From contig NC_089781.1 of assembly GCF_040412425.1 (NCBI RefSeq), forward strand, positions 55,981,960-56,045,959: a DNA stretch of 64,000 nt. The letters run 5' to 3'. Of this stretch, positions 19,901 through 31,499 are shown one piece after another. Below the pieces are notes generated by a model. That model worked only from the letters and a program-made list of their open reading frames with translations, had not been told where the DNA came from and did not search any database. The stretch's first letter is position 1. Each line of letters begins with the position of its first letter. Source of the DNA: Macrobrachium rosenbergii (lineage: Eukaryota > Arthropoda > Malacostraca > Decapoda > Palaemonidae). A program made the translations under genes and the position numbers.

Positions 19901-22900
19901 GTAGTCAGGGGGGAAACGCCGCCCCTAGCATTCCCCCTTCTTCCTCTTCCCCTTGCTCCCTTTACCAGATTGGGAAGCAGGCTGAAAGAGGTGGGAAGAC
20001 CCACCCTTTCCAGAGGAGGAAGAAGGCTGGGACTTCTTACGGCCTGAGGAAGAGCTAGCCTGACCTGAGGGCCTGGGCGCAGTGGAATGCGAAGACCCGG
20101 AGGTCATGGGCCACTGCCTGGTGAACAAGGCAGTCGCTATCATCGGCCCAACGCTTGTCCACCGCAGCCTCCACCAACTCTCTAGGGAAGAGAGAGGTAG
20201 ACTTCAGCAACGGTCTGTTCCGCAGGGTCATTGCCGACTTGGGGCCCATGGACCTGGCGAAGCAAGAAAGAACAGCGTCTCTCCGCTTCAGGACCAGGTT
20301 GGCCCACAGGTTTGCTGTCTGGGGAGTGAGGTAGATGGGTCTACCTCCAGACTGGCACAGTCTCCCGAAAGTGGAGTCTTTCCCAGGTAAGATAGTGCCT
20401 GAAGGAAGCAGCCACTTTGGATACTGTGAATGACCACAGATCCAACCAGCAGACAGCCTGGAAAGCTGCCATGGTGGTGGCTTCCAGGGTTGCTGCGACA
20501 GAGAAATACTCTCTGCAGTAAGTTGCTGCAACGAGACACCCAGGCCTAGACGAACCAGGTCAGGGTCAACCTGCTCAAGCGGCAATGCCCTCTCTGAGGG
20601 CATACAGAAGTGCTTCTGATGAGGCAGAGGAAGGGAAAGCAGCTTGTCTGAGCAGTTCGACTTGCCCCCTCGGCAAGCGTGGACCACGGAAGCCCCACCG
20701 AAACCTTTGGCTCCTTTTGGTCCCCAAAAAGGATTCAAGGCATGAAGGACGATTCACAGAGACCGTGGTCCCTTCCCCGAGATCGTGTTGACGAATCAGC
20801 GCAATTACCTCAGTCCTCTGTATCTCGGGTGTCCGCGTCCTGGGGAAGAGGACCCTCAAGTTCTTCCAGAGTGAGGTCCTCCCGATCTACTCTCCCTGCA
20901 GGAAGGAGAGCCTTGGCAGACCCGTGATCCTTCCTGCACTACGTGGGCGTACGACCTGGCCGATCTGAGGACCGAGCCAGGCACGTACAACCCTGAGGTA
21001 GAACTCTGGGTAGACGACTCGCTGGAGTTCTTCCTGTCTGACTTGCGGCCCCTGGGAGGAGCCCAGGAGGTTGAGGGGACAGGCGAGGAGGATCGGGCGC
21101 CCCCACTGGTGTTACTGAAAGAACTAGCAGGAGCAGTGGGCCGGGAGCAGTCACCAACCCACGGCGGTGATGGCAACCCGGTTCAAGGAGAACTCTTTTG
21201 CCTCGGTGGAGCGTTCTCCCGAGGAGAGCAGAGCGGCTCACGTGAGTAGAGCTGCGCACTCCACTCCCCCGAGCATGGTGGGGACTGGGAGGATTCAAGC
21301 ACGCAGCTGGCTGGCGAGAACTTGTGCTGTCCTCTAGACGCACCCCAGTCTTCTTCAAGGCCAAAACCTCTAGGGAAGACTGAGCAGGGGACCTCTTCTC
21401 TGTCTCGCCAGGTGTCCGGACCTGAAGGACCAGCGCACCTTCCCAGGAACCTTGCTTGGCACTCGAAGAAGTGCCAGCAGGAAGAGTCGGAGCACCTGCT
21501 TGCCCGGACTCTTGCTCCCGTCCTGTGCCCAAGTTAGTACAGAGAGAGGTTTCTCCCGTATCAGACCGGGGTACCCGGGTCTCCTTAGAGACCCGGATAC
21601 TTGGCGTGGCTCATGAACGAGTGTCCAACAGAGAAATGCTGGCCTTAGAAGCAGGCTTCTTCGGCACAGCGGAGGGATTGCAGAGCGTGATCTGCACGCC
21701 CTCGGCTCCCGATACGACTGACCTGGGGTCAACGAATCAGTTCCCTGGCCCGTGGACCAGGAAGAGCCAACGAGAGATCCCACTGCCTTCCCTGTGGAAG
21801 GAGGCAATCCCTTAGAAGTCTTGGGGTGAGACTTCTTGGGGGGGAAGGGGGGGGAGACAGGTTTCTTCTTCTGAGCTCGCCAGCTGAAGAAGAAGAAGTA
21901 GCAGGCGACAAGGACGACGAAGACTTCTTCGTCATCTTCTTCAGGATGGTGGTCAGGTCCCCCATCCTGGAGGGAGCAGCAGAAGACACAGGCACAGCCA
22001 GGGGAGCCAGGGAAGCAGGCACAACCCAGGTAGCGGAGACGCTGGTGCCCAGGCCAGCAGCTACCGGGGAAGGTGGAACAGCGCAGGAGCCAGAAAAGCC
22101 AGAAGACGGTGCATGGGTTGAGGGCACGGGTGGAGCATGAGTGGAAGCCAGGCTAGGCCGAGAGTCAGAGTAACCAGGAGCCGGAACTGGAGTCGGGAAC
22201 GAGCGTGGGTCGGCAACAGCAGGAGCAGGCATGGAGATGTACGGCACCAATGACGTGACCATTCATGAAGGGCCAGGCAGAGATAATGGGGCCAGGAAGC
22301 CAGGAGGCAGCAGCATGGCATGGAGAGTGGCACGAGCGGCAGACACCTGGGTGCCCAGGTGATAGGCCACTGTCACAGGCAGCTCGCCAAATGATATCAA
22401 GGTGACGGTAGATGTGGTGGCTGTGGTGGCTGCGTGGGTCGTTACTGGGGTGCCGGACAGATGAGATACCAGGCCCTCCAGTGATGGAACGCCAAGAAGA
22501 AGTGAGTCAGATACCTGGCCACCGAGAGATGCTTCCAGAGCCAAACCTGAAACAAAGGTCGGGTAAAAAATGGAAGCCTCTACTTGCCCCAGGAGAAAGA
22601 ATTCAACCCCCGAGAAAAGGCCCCAGAGAGAAAACAGTACAGTATACTGATCATCTGCTCCCCCGCAGCCTTCCACGCCCAAAGAAACAAATGAGGAAGG
22701 GGAGGGGGAATCCTCACCTGAGGGAGAGGCAGCAAGAAGGGGAAGCTTGCCAGGAGGGAGACACGATCCCAACAGGGGCGTATAACCCTCAGACGACGCC
22801 TTGGTGGGCTTCCTTCGGTACTCTCTCCTCCCCTCAAACTTTACCCACTGCAGGTGGGGCAAAGGGCATGTGGGTCCATATCTACCCCAGGACATACACG

Positions 22901-22940
22901 CTGGGGGAAGGAGGGCTTACGGGGTTTTGCAACAATCATG
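19900..22940 (-). pseudogene. DIRS-B1 gag-like ORF region
   Basis: Frames are broken but homologous to other copies. The start near 22940 encodes a Cys-rich motif ('DPHALCPTCSG'), followed by 'WVKFEGRREYRRKPTKA', which matches 'WVQFGRKKKREKKV' in DIRS-D. Long Pro/Ser/Ala-rich stretches follow (22262-21729, 21532-20939). The C-terminal part (20738-20055) has 'YLTPQTANLWANLVLKRRDA' and 'SLFPRELVEAAVDKRWADD', the helical segment usual at the end of DIRS gag. The tail (20143-19925) is Ser/Gly/Lys-rich ('SSSSGRKKSQPSSSSGKGGS'). The product would be a nucleic-acid-binding structural protein. No single frame spans it. Confidence 0.65.
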
Positions 22941-24233
22941 TTGCCAGCAGCAAAAACAAAAACAAGAAAAATCCCACCGGGAAAAACAGCTCAAATGCAG
23001 TCAGAGAAGAGAGCGAGAAAACACGTCTGCAGTGCATGAAGGCCGAAAGCAAACTGGAATGTTTACATCCGGGCAGGCGAGGTCCCAGAGGAGAATGCGA
23101 ACTGGTTCCCGCCCGAGGGCGGAAAGAGCCAACGAGAAAAAAATGCCTCCCAGAAGAGACAGTCCCTTAGAAGTCCTGCAGGACTCCCAAAGGGAACCTC
23201 TTCCCTGATTCTTCTAGTGTTCGAACCGACAGGATTGAGACGCCAGGTTGGGAACCTGACCAAGCACTGGTAAGTGCTCGGGGAGCACTTGTAGTGCTGG
23301 CGGGAAGAGCCGAGACACTTGGTGCCTCGGCCCTTTCTCTCACGCTGCTCCTGACTGGGCTGGGGAGAGTGCTCTCCAGAACCAGATTGGGATACTTGAT
23401 ATTCCACAGAATCTTGAGCACTAGGAGCAGGTCGAGAACGAGTGCCCAAAGTAGCACCCTTCTTAGAGGTGGAACCTCTAGGACTGTTAACGGGAGCACA
23501 AAGTGAGGTCTGCACGCCTGCAACTCTCAAAACACAAAACCCAGGGGTATGCGAATCGGTTTCTGAACCCGAAGGTTGCGAAGAGCCAACGAGAGACCCA
23601 CTGCCTCCTCGGAAGGAGACAGTCCCTAGACGCCTGAAGGACATCAAGGGGGAAGCAGCAGCCTTCCTCTCCTTTGGCCGATGGAGGCCTATCCGGTTTC
23701 CCGGCACCTCCTTGAGCCTCGGGAGGAAGGCAAGAGGCAGCAGAAGATGAAATCAAAGATAAGCTGAAGACAACGGCGGCTACCTCCCACAGGGCGACTT
23801 CTTTCACCTTCACTCCAACATCTTCTACAGGATGGTGGACACGAAACATGTAACCTCCAAGGCAGCTAGACAGGATCACAACAGAAGTGGCCCAGGACAT
23901 GACCACCAGGAGAAGCAGCAGGTGCAATCAGGAGAGCTGATGCAGGAGCTACAGAAGCAGTTCGGAAGGCAGGAGCTACAGCAATGGTCAGGAACATCAC
24001 CAGCAGTAACAGGAATTATTAGGGTAGCTGCGGCAGGAGACCAGGAGCTGCCCAGAGACTTGTTGCTGAGTCAAGAGTAATGACACAGAAAGTACAGCAG
24101 GAGCAGACGGGACCACAGATATGCCAGAGGCAGTGCCACAACATACATGAAGGCCAGTAATGACAGCAACTGATCCCCATCAACGGGGGACAGAGTCGGA
24201 ACGACCCCAATGTGGACCTACGCCATTCCAACT

Positions 24234-26190
24234 AAACTCGGTTTTCTTTTACCGAGGCGCATTTTCACAGACTCGCAGGGGTGCTCTTTTAGCTTGGAAA
24301 AGTTTCCTGCTAGCTGATTGGTTGCAAATATTTTGTCCGAATAGCATCATTGTTTTCAAATAATTACCAAGTAATGTGAATTGAAACTTATTTGCTAACC
24401 TAAATTTCTCCTCAGAGATATGTTTCGACAATAAATAATGTTAACGACTAAAGAGATAATAAAGTATTGTGATGGTAAGTCTAAATTTAATAACAACACC
24501 CGTCGAAGTCAACGACAGGAGCTTGTTTTCGGATGCACGCTGCATAATTTTTTTACTTTTCACATATTTTAACACCGATTGGGATAAATTACACCAAGCA
24601 TAAGAAAAACATGTTATTATAAACTTTCTCTGAATACCAGAATCTACTAAAAACATGGAATTAATAAAACTTGCTGTTAGTGAAAACTTCCAGGGAGGTA
24701 AAAGGAACAGCCTGCGGCGGCCTAGCAGGAAAACTATCACAGGTGATTGTCATTGCAGCATTTTCCTGATTTATGTCATTGCAGCTTTTTCCTGATTTAT
24801 GTAAGTGTTGAAATCAGTGTTATGTTATTGAGATTACTTTAATGGCTATATCTGCAATTAAATAGTTTCTATGCTTCTTTCTGTAGACGCACACTAATAT
24901 ATAAAAATATATTTCACAGAAATTAACAACTTACTCTTTCATGTAAATTACAGGAGACAATGCGAGATAAGAAAACTTTGTTTTCTTATTATGCGTTCTG
25001 ATCAGGATACATATAAGGTTAACACGAGTTTCTGCGGATATTTTGAGAAGTAAAAGAATATGTGACTGAGTAGAAAATGTACTATACACATCAACATTTT
25101 AAGGATTAGTTGGCTATTTGCGTCTACTGTCAAATACCGAGGTGGGGATGGAAGGGAGGGGGAGGGGTATCGGGGTTGTAACTCGGTGAAAGTAAGAATT
25201 CGTTTAATTATGATTTTTATGCAATTTATGGAACACTACAGTATCCTCAAACCGAAAATAGTGCTATTAATAGAATCTATGCCTTTACGACAAAATTAGC
25301 AAATCCTTTCTATACGGACTTACATCATAGGCCTACCTACACCTAGCTTAATTTATATCAAGCATCAGCTACTGTTTACTGTTACTCCTTACCTTAAAGA
25401 GTTAAGCAAAATTTATTGCAATTGTCAAAAAATGGTGTAAGACACATAGACATAGGCTAGCCTAGTTTGAAATGTGTGCAAGAAATAAAGCCATAATAAG
25501 GGATGTACATTATTATTAGGTAAAAGAGAAAAATAGCGTCTTCATATTTTTCATAATGATATAACAAAAGGCTTCAGCACAAAAGCCTATAAAAGATGAT
25601 ATGTATTGGTATCTGAAAAGATTTCTTGCCCATCAACATTTGGATACCATATGAATAACTAGGCCTACCTATCTAGGGTAATTTTATCTAAACTTTATCT
25701 AATGCCACAGGCTGTTCCTTTTACCTCCCCGGAAGTTTTCACTAACAGCGAGTTTTATTAATTCCATGTTTTTAGTAGATTCTGGTATTCAAAGAAAGTT
25801 TATAATAACATGTTTTTCTTATGCTTATTGTAATTTATCCCAATTGGTGTTAAAATATGTGAAAAGTAAAAAAATTATGCAGTGTGCATCCGAAAACAAG
25901 CTCCTGTCGTTGACTTCGGCGGGTGTTGTTATTAAATTTAGACTTATCATCACAACACTTTATAACCTCTTTATTCGTTCACATTATTTACTGACAAAAC
26001 ATATATCTGAGGGAGAAATTTAGGTTAGTAAATAAGTTTCGATTCACATTACTTGGTGAAATTATTTGAAAATAATGATGCTATTCGGACAAAATATTTG
26101 CAACCAATCAGCTAGCAGGAAACTTTTCCGAGCTAAAAGAGCACCCCTGCGAGTCGGTGCAAATGCGCCTTGGTAAAAAAAACTGAGTAT
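24234..26190. mobile_element. Fold-back element 2 (480-bp inverted repeats)
   Basis: The left arm (24234-24714) and right arm (about 25707-26190) are inverted copies of about 480 bp with roughly 90% identity by eye. The outer ends are 'AAACTCGGTTTTCTTTTACC' on the left, and the reverse complement of '...GGTAAAAAAAACTGAGT' on the right. Shared landmarks are 'gctagctgattggttgc', 'tttgtccgaatagcatcat' and 'aacaagctcctgtcgttgac'. The spacer (24715-25706) is AT-rich with no transposase. The target duplication is unclear (perhaps TA). The element interrupts the gag region of DIRS-B2 and so is younger than that copy. Confidence 0.85.
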
Positions 26191-27175
26191 AGGTACTGTG
26201 GTCAATCCTGAAGCAAACACTGTATGAATGTCAGGACTCCTTCAGGAAAAGATATCCCAAATCGAGATATCCAGCCAACTACTGCTGAACCTATGATGTT
26301 CACTGTCAACCTCAAAGAAATAGCAAAGATGATAAGTAGAAGGAGGCTCCTCTCGCTCCATGGGGAACTGCCTTACGAAGCGAGAGGGGGCCCCTGAGAA
26401 GAGGTTGCCTGACCACCTGCCACCCCAACCCCTCCTTGCTGAGCGAAGAAGGCGATGGAGTGACAGAAGACGAACCTACAGGGAGAGAGAAGGAAGGAGG
26501 GGAGGCTACCAAGGGTGCCGTCAAAGCGAAACTTACCAATGGCGCCAGCAACCTCCCCCCGAAACTCTCCACCCCCTGCAAGCAACTCCTCCACAGTGCT
26601 GTTGGCGAAGGACAACACTCAGCACAAGTAGAAAGGGAGTAGTCATGCCCTTGTACATGGAGGGCGTGAGCCCAAGAAGGGGAGCGAAGTTATTGCGTCC
26701 CAATCTAATACATCCAAGCATACATGGGGAACACCTTCAGTATCCAATAAATAGGCTTAGTTGAAGAGAAGCATTACCATTTAGTTATGCCTCTCTAAAA
26801 TACACCCTTGGCTGTCAAACCCAAGACACAGATGCAGAGGAACAACAGCCTACGCAAGGGTATCACAAATCATGAGTTTGTATATTAATAAATATCAAAC
26901 ACATGTAAGTATACACAAAATTACAGAAAGATCCCACCGGGATAAATAAAGAACTTAACGACAGTTGGGCAAAGAGATCCGAAAACATGCCTGCAACGCA
27001 TAATGGCCAAAATCAAACTGGAATGTTTACTTCCAGGCAGGCGGGTATTCATGCCTACCTGACAGTAGTTACTGCCTAACCACCTTGTTGAAGATTTTAA
27101 TGACCATGTCCAGCTTTGCCGTAAGTAATTCCTGATGTAAGGGACCGACGGTTTGTGTATCGTGTCGGAACAACT
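26191..27175 (-). pseudogene. DIRS-B2 leader and start of gag
   Basis: 27175-27120 is a terminal arm ('gtgtatcgtgtcggaac' on the + strand). The leader at 27050-26930 has 'aaactggaatgtttac' and 'cccaccgggat', as in B1. The gag-like part (26640-26312) has short Ser/Leu/Pro-rich frames on the - strand, none convincing on its own. The assignment comes from the order of landmarks shared with B1, not from a domain. Confidence 0.45.
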
Positions 27176-27179
27176 GAGA

Positions 27180-28990
27180 TGTCCACCAGCTGATGTTGAA
27201 TGGGAGCTAGCGATGGGTCCGTTATGTCTGCAGAAGGCGTCTGAGCTGGAGTCTTGGGTGCTGAAGGGGGCTCGGATACTAAAGGGCGCTTGTGTGATGA
27301 CGGGCGCTCAGGCGTAACTGGAGGCCCGCCCCCTCCAGTGCCTTACAAGAAATTTTGGGAGTCCCTGCAGCAGCCTTCTTGGAGGGGAGCGGGCCATTTC
27401 AGTGGCTGTTAATGGGCGCTTGGGAGCTAACAGGCGATCAGGCAGTAATGGGCGCTTGGGAGATCGGTTACTCTTGGGAGCTGGGTGCTACTGGCCGCTC
27501 ATGAGACAACGTAGGGCGTCTCGAACCAGGCGAACGCTGAGATCCCTCACAGGACACACTAGAAAAAACTGTTCTGGGGAATCCCAGAAACTACAAGAAG
27601 GCTGCTGCAGGGACCCCAAAATTTCTTGTAAGGCACTGGAGGGGAGCGGGCCTTTTCAGTGGCTGTGATTCATCACTAAAGCACCAGCGGCCCCTGTTCT
27701 TGGGGCTGGATAGCCTACTCACTTCTGTTTGGATGCCTTTCTAACGGCTATCCTTTGCCACGACCTAGGAAGCCCCAACAGGTCCGAATGAGGCAACGAC
27801 TGCCCATGCATGGGCAGGGCCCACCGACCTCCCTTGGGCCTCCAGTATGACTGCTCCCAGGTGTAAAGGAGTACACCAGTGACCTTTGCCTAGGAGCGTT
27901 GGCAAGACGAGCAGCTGCCATCTCCACTGACACTTCACTAACGCTAGCACTTTTTTCCACTTTGTCCATTAGGACACGCACTGAAGCACCCAGTTGGGTC
28001 ACAGTATCCACAATTAACCCCATTTTAACATCATAATTATACTATATACGAGTTTCGACTCGAGGCTTTCAAAGGGGTTGGGTTCAGAAGTGAGGGAGCC
28101 GGGTAAAGGAGCAGGCTAAATAGTCGGAGAATTGGGAACAGGTGACACAGCGGAATCAGGTAAAGGTAAAGCAGGAATATCTTCATTAGCAGAACTAACT
28201 ACAGTCTTGCTATCTACTGACTGTTTTTGGCTCTAGAGGCCACCTTACATTTCCTGTCTGTCTAATTTTGCTAAATGAGAACCCAAAACCTTCCATGCAT
28301 CCCACACATGTTCGATCAACTGGACACTCTTGTCCCCTGCATTCTACGCACATAGAGTGAGAATCATACGTCTCTTTAATAAGCCTAGTATTGCAGCCTC
28401 TGCTGCAATAGCGTAGACTAGCAACACTAGAGTCAGACACACTAGGCTAAGTCTAGGAAGTCAACAATCGAGTTATAATGTAATTCAAATTGAAGAAAAA
28501 GCATGCTGAATTGGAAATTAACGGTCTCACTAAGAGAGAACCTAACACAATTACAAAATCTGTAGGCTACCAGTACTTCACCCAAATTAGACTCTCAAAA
28601 GGCAAAGTATCAAAAGCCAAAATTTAAGTTGACTGCTTACAACTGAACCACTGTCGGAGCCGGCAGAAAAACAACTGAATCATGCTGTTGAAGTTGTTCC
28701 TAGCTTACCCCAAAAGTGGGTGGGGACTAGTCACCTACACCGACACTAGCGCCACTGCGAATTTCAACATTTCTAAGCTGCTGGCAAGTGAAACTACAGT
28801 CTAAGCAATGTACAGTAACTACTTGGTAAGTTACAAATGTAAAAAATAAATTTCGTCCAGGATGAGGTCCTCTCACCAAGGAGGCCCAGCTGGGGGAGCA
28901 GCAACAATGTCACCTGAAGTGGTAACTGCTCTGGGATCCTCACCTCGATATACACCAAACCCACAGTGCCTTAAGGGTTGTCAGTCCGTC
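27180..28990 (-). pseudogene. DIRS-E: gag N-terminal fragment of another DIRS copy
   Basis: 28440-28210 encodes a 76-residue open frame starting 'MSDSSVASLRYCSRGCNTRL'. Its Cys-rich segment 'HSMCVECRGQECPVDRTCVGC' (cysteines in C-x2-C-x4-C-x5-C-x2-C spacing) is the zinc-finger-like start of gag in this DIRS family. 28023-27748 continues with a helical segment ('VDTVTQLGASVRVLMDKVEK'). The leader-like sequence at 28640-28790 lies upstream. The downstream part ends at the terminal arm of B2 (27175), and no RT is attached. The 28860-29110 stretch may be RT-proximal remains of yet another copy. Confidence 0.6.
27320..27665. repeat. Local inverted plus direct repeat inside DIRS-E gag
   Basis: The sequence around 'cagtgccttacaagaaattt' (27320-27381) reappears inverted at 27593-27655 ('aaatttcttgtaaggcactg'). 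The 28-bp string beginning 'gaggggagcgggcc' occurs in the same orientation at 27382-27410 and 27638-27665. The left arm therefore has an inverted copy of the GC-rich flank on one side and a direct copy on the other. This is a compact rearrangement of the gag linker region. Confidence 0.75.
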
Positions 28991-29114
28991 GAGATTGGAC
29001 CCAGCACTGAGGGAATGGCTTGACAAAAAATTCCCCCTCGCTTGACCATGTTGGATACTCTAGTTTTTTGGGTGGAATGGCATGCCATCCAACTCCACCC
29101 TCCATCAAGTTTAA

Positions 29115-29915
29115 CCCTTAAGGGACGGACTGAGCCTGAGCGTGACATAAAACAGGATTGGGGAGATGGACGAATTGAGCCTGAGTGTGAAACAATATTA
29201 CGCAACACTGATATGGTAAGAATGAGTCGAGACAGCGGTGCCAATACTTCTATATGCTATAAATTCACTAATGGCAACTTTTATACTGACCTGAGAGTAG
29301 TACCAGTGTTGCCACAGACGTCTTTCCAGCCATCAGTAATGTTTCTGACTTGAAGGGGGAAAGTACTGCATCTGTCTCTCACGAGTCTTTTTGTAAATTT
29401 GCTTGTAAATATACGAAGGGGTTGCTGTTGTTTTTTGTTTTTATCTTTTACGATAGTATGTCGGTTGTAAATGTAATTTTACAAAGAAAATTGCAAAGAA
29501 ATATTAGAAAAAGCATGTAAATGTAAAAAAAAAAAGTTACTGAATCTTCCTTCTTATAAATTTATTTTTACATGAATATTTTTCAACAAATATGCAAAAA
29601 ATTTGTTACTGCTTTTATTTCTTATCTGTTTTGATATTGTGAGCAGTAATAATTTTACAAAATAAAATAAATTTATTTATTAGAAAAAACATATATAAGT
29701 TGGTAAAATTTACGATTGTCTTGTAAATGAGGCCCCACAAGGGATTGTAAATAGTCATTTTCAACTTCTCGTGGAAGGTAGGGAAAATTTTTTATTTATA
29801 CAGTGTAAATGTGTGTCATTCTCTTTCCATTGATTTTTTTTTTTTTTTTTGCCGACCTCAAAGTTTCTCTGGTCTGGGGTGCTGCACATTGATAAATTAT
29901 GCCGTCCCTTAAGGG
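29115..29915. mobile_element. piggyBac-like MITE (801 bp)
   Basis: Perfect 14-bp terminal inverted repeats: 'CCCTTAAGGGACGG' at 29115 and its complement ending at 29915. The flanks are TTAA (29111-29114) and TTGA (29916-29919, a TTAA with one change). The inside is AT-rich, with no transposase; it contains T and A runs and 'gtaaatgtaattttacaa'. TTAA plus CCCTT termini place it with piggyBac-type MITEs. It interrupts degenerate DIRS sequence. Confidence 0.85.
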
Positions 29916-30109
29916 TTGAAAGAGCAGTGAATTTCATAATCAGGATACCATGCCAAGGTTGTCAATGAAAGCGGAAGAAGGGAAGGGGAAAATTTATAAG
30001 AGGAGGAGGAGTAAAGGAGTTATAGGTCCCAATGTTTGGCTGAATCCACAGCACAGAGAGTAGGCGTAAAGAGCATGCTCTCCCTACAGTAGATCCCTAA
30101 GCCCCTCAC

Positions 30110-30975
30110 CTTGTCAAGGGGTTGGGATCATCCTGAGATTCAGGGTGATCACCCGACAAATCAATTAAAACAGAGGAAAGGCATAGCCTCTAGATTGTCC
30201 CATGGGTGCTGGAAGGCATCTTCTAATGCTGCCCATGGGTCTGGTATGACTGAGCAGAACACCAGTGGCTTCCCGTTGTACCGGGTTGCAAAGAGGTCTA
30301 TCGTTGGAAGGTCCCAAAGATCAAACAATCTTTCAGCAATATCTGGGTGTAAGGACCACTCTGTCCCTATCACCTGATCCTGGCAACAGAGCTTGTCTGC
30401 CACTCCATTCCAGTTCCCTGGAATGTACCTGGTTGACAGCTCTTATTGAGTGTGTTGCTGTCCACTCACGCACCTACACCACCAACACGTGGAGCTGAAG
30501 GGAAACCAATCCCCCCTGCTTGTTGATGTATGCCACTACCATGGTACTGTCCCTCATCAACACCATAGAATGCCCCATCACTCGATCCTGAAACTCTTGA
30601 GTTCCAGGGTATTGATGGTGAGGTGTTTGTCTTTCTGGTTCCAACACCTGAAACCAGTAAATCTTCCAGGTGTGCGCCCCATCTCTCAGTCGATGCACCC
30701 AAAAACAGAAGCATCTAGGGAGGGGGGTTGTCTAATGGCACTCATATTATGAGGTTCCTGTTGTCTAACCACAGGATAAGTCCTTCCTTACTTTCTCCGA
30801 GAGAAATTGGGAAGAATGGGGAGTTGAAGAGAACGAAAGTGAAGCTGCCTAAGAGGGACCAGCTTCTCCAAGGATGACAGATGACCGAGAACAATATGTC
30901 ACTGCTGAGCTGGTTGACAACTGCGCTACCTCTCTGAACCTGCTGATACGCGAGTCTGAGGGATAGAATCATGCT
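30110..30975 (-). pseudogene. DIRS-D RNase H and connection region
   Basis: RNase H blocks are seen in alternating frames: 'LLFLGASTERWGAHLEDLLV' (the first Asp is replaced, near 30700), 'SIPWNSRVSGSSDGAFYGVD' (the Glu block is lost by a frame change), and 'VLMRDSTMVVAYINKQG' near 30530 (R-D-S instead of S-D-N). The connection region has 'PTIDLFATRYNGKPLVFCSV' (30320-30260), which also occurs in DIRS-B1 and DIRS-A with changes. The catalytic residues are largely gone. Confidence 0.75.
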
Positions 30976-31480
30976 GCTGCCGTACCTATCAGCATGCCCA
31001 GATACTTTACCCTCTGCTTGGGTATGAGACTGGACTTCTTGAAATTGATCAGGACTCCCAGGTCAAGACAAAATTCGAGAAGTTGGTCTCTGTCCTGGAG
31101 CAACTGTGAATGACAGCTCGCCAGGACTAGCCAATTATCGAGATACCTCAGAAGATGTATCCTGTGTGAATGGGCCCAAGCCGACACAAGGGTGAATACA
31201 CTTGTGTGAACAGAGCCCAAAACAGTGCCCTGAACTGGAACACCATCTTCCCAAGGGTAAAGCAGAGGTACTTGCGGGGGGACTGGTGAATGGGTATTTG
31301 AAAATACGCATCCTTTATATCCACCGAAAGCATTAAGTCAGACTTCCTGATGGCATCGAGTATTGACCGTACTGTTTCCATCTTGAACTAAGCCTGGAGA
31401 ACGAATCAGTTCAGGGGGGAGAGAGCTACGATTGGTCTCCACCTAAACAGTGTCTTCTCTACGAGAAAAAGACAGCTGTA
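30969..31480 (-). pseudogene. DIRS-D reverse transcriptase domain
   Basis: 31381-31148 has 'LMLSVDIKDAYFQIPIHQSP' (first catalytic Asp) and 'YLCFTLGKMVFQFRALFWAL'. 31220-30969 has 'LLRYLDNWLVLASCHSQLLQ' and 'LINFKKSSLIPKQRVKYLGM'. The metal-binding motif, YLDD in DIRS-B1, is YLDN here: the second Asp is replaced by Asn at about 31133-31135, which should abolish polymerisation. The first part (31480-31400) contains the 'FSRREDTV' segment leading into the RT. Confidence 0.85.
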
Positions 31481-31499
31481 AAACACCGGAGACAGGTCT

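Larger units (their letters stand above)
16732..23090 (-). mobile_element. DIRS-B1: most complete DIRS copy, minus strand
   Basis: Read from right to left: 5' leader (about 23090-22945), gag (about 22940-20055), RT (about 19900-19044), RNase H (about 19050-18290), tyrosine recombinase (about 18290-17262), then the terminus at 16731. The leader is shared with copy B2: 'cccaccgggaaaaacag' near 22975 against 'cccaccgggataaataa' near 26935, and 'aaactggaatgtttac' in both. All domains are recognisable but carry frameshifts, stops and a deletion in the RT. About 1.8 kb of GC-richer sequence makes up gag. Confidence 0.75.
23090..27175 (-). mobile_element. DIRS-B2: 5' (gag) fragment of a second stacked DIRS copy
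   Basis: A terminal-type arm lies at 27120-27175. The leader shared with B1 follows at about 27050-26930, then gag-like frames at 26700-26200, then (after the fold-back element at 24234-26190) gag-like sequence at 24233-23090. The block at 23210-23660 repeats the B1 gag block at about 21380-21830 ('aacgagtgyccaaag', 'gaagagccaacgagag', 'gcaatccctta' and 'acagtccctaga'), as expected for two copies of one gag. The copy ends where the B1 leader begins (about 23090), so it lacks RT, RNase H and recombinase. Confidence 0.6.

Noticed and set aside
22412..23208. Long + strand frames in the DIRS-B1 gag region.
   Set aside because: They are the antisense of GC-rich, Pro/Ser-rich gag sequence. Homology to gag is on the - strand, in line with the RT, RNase H and recombinase.
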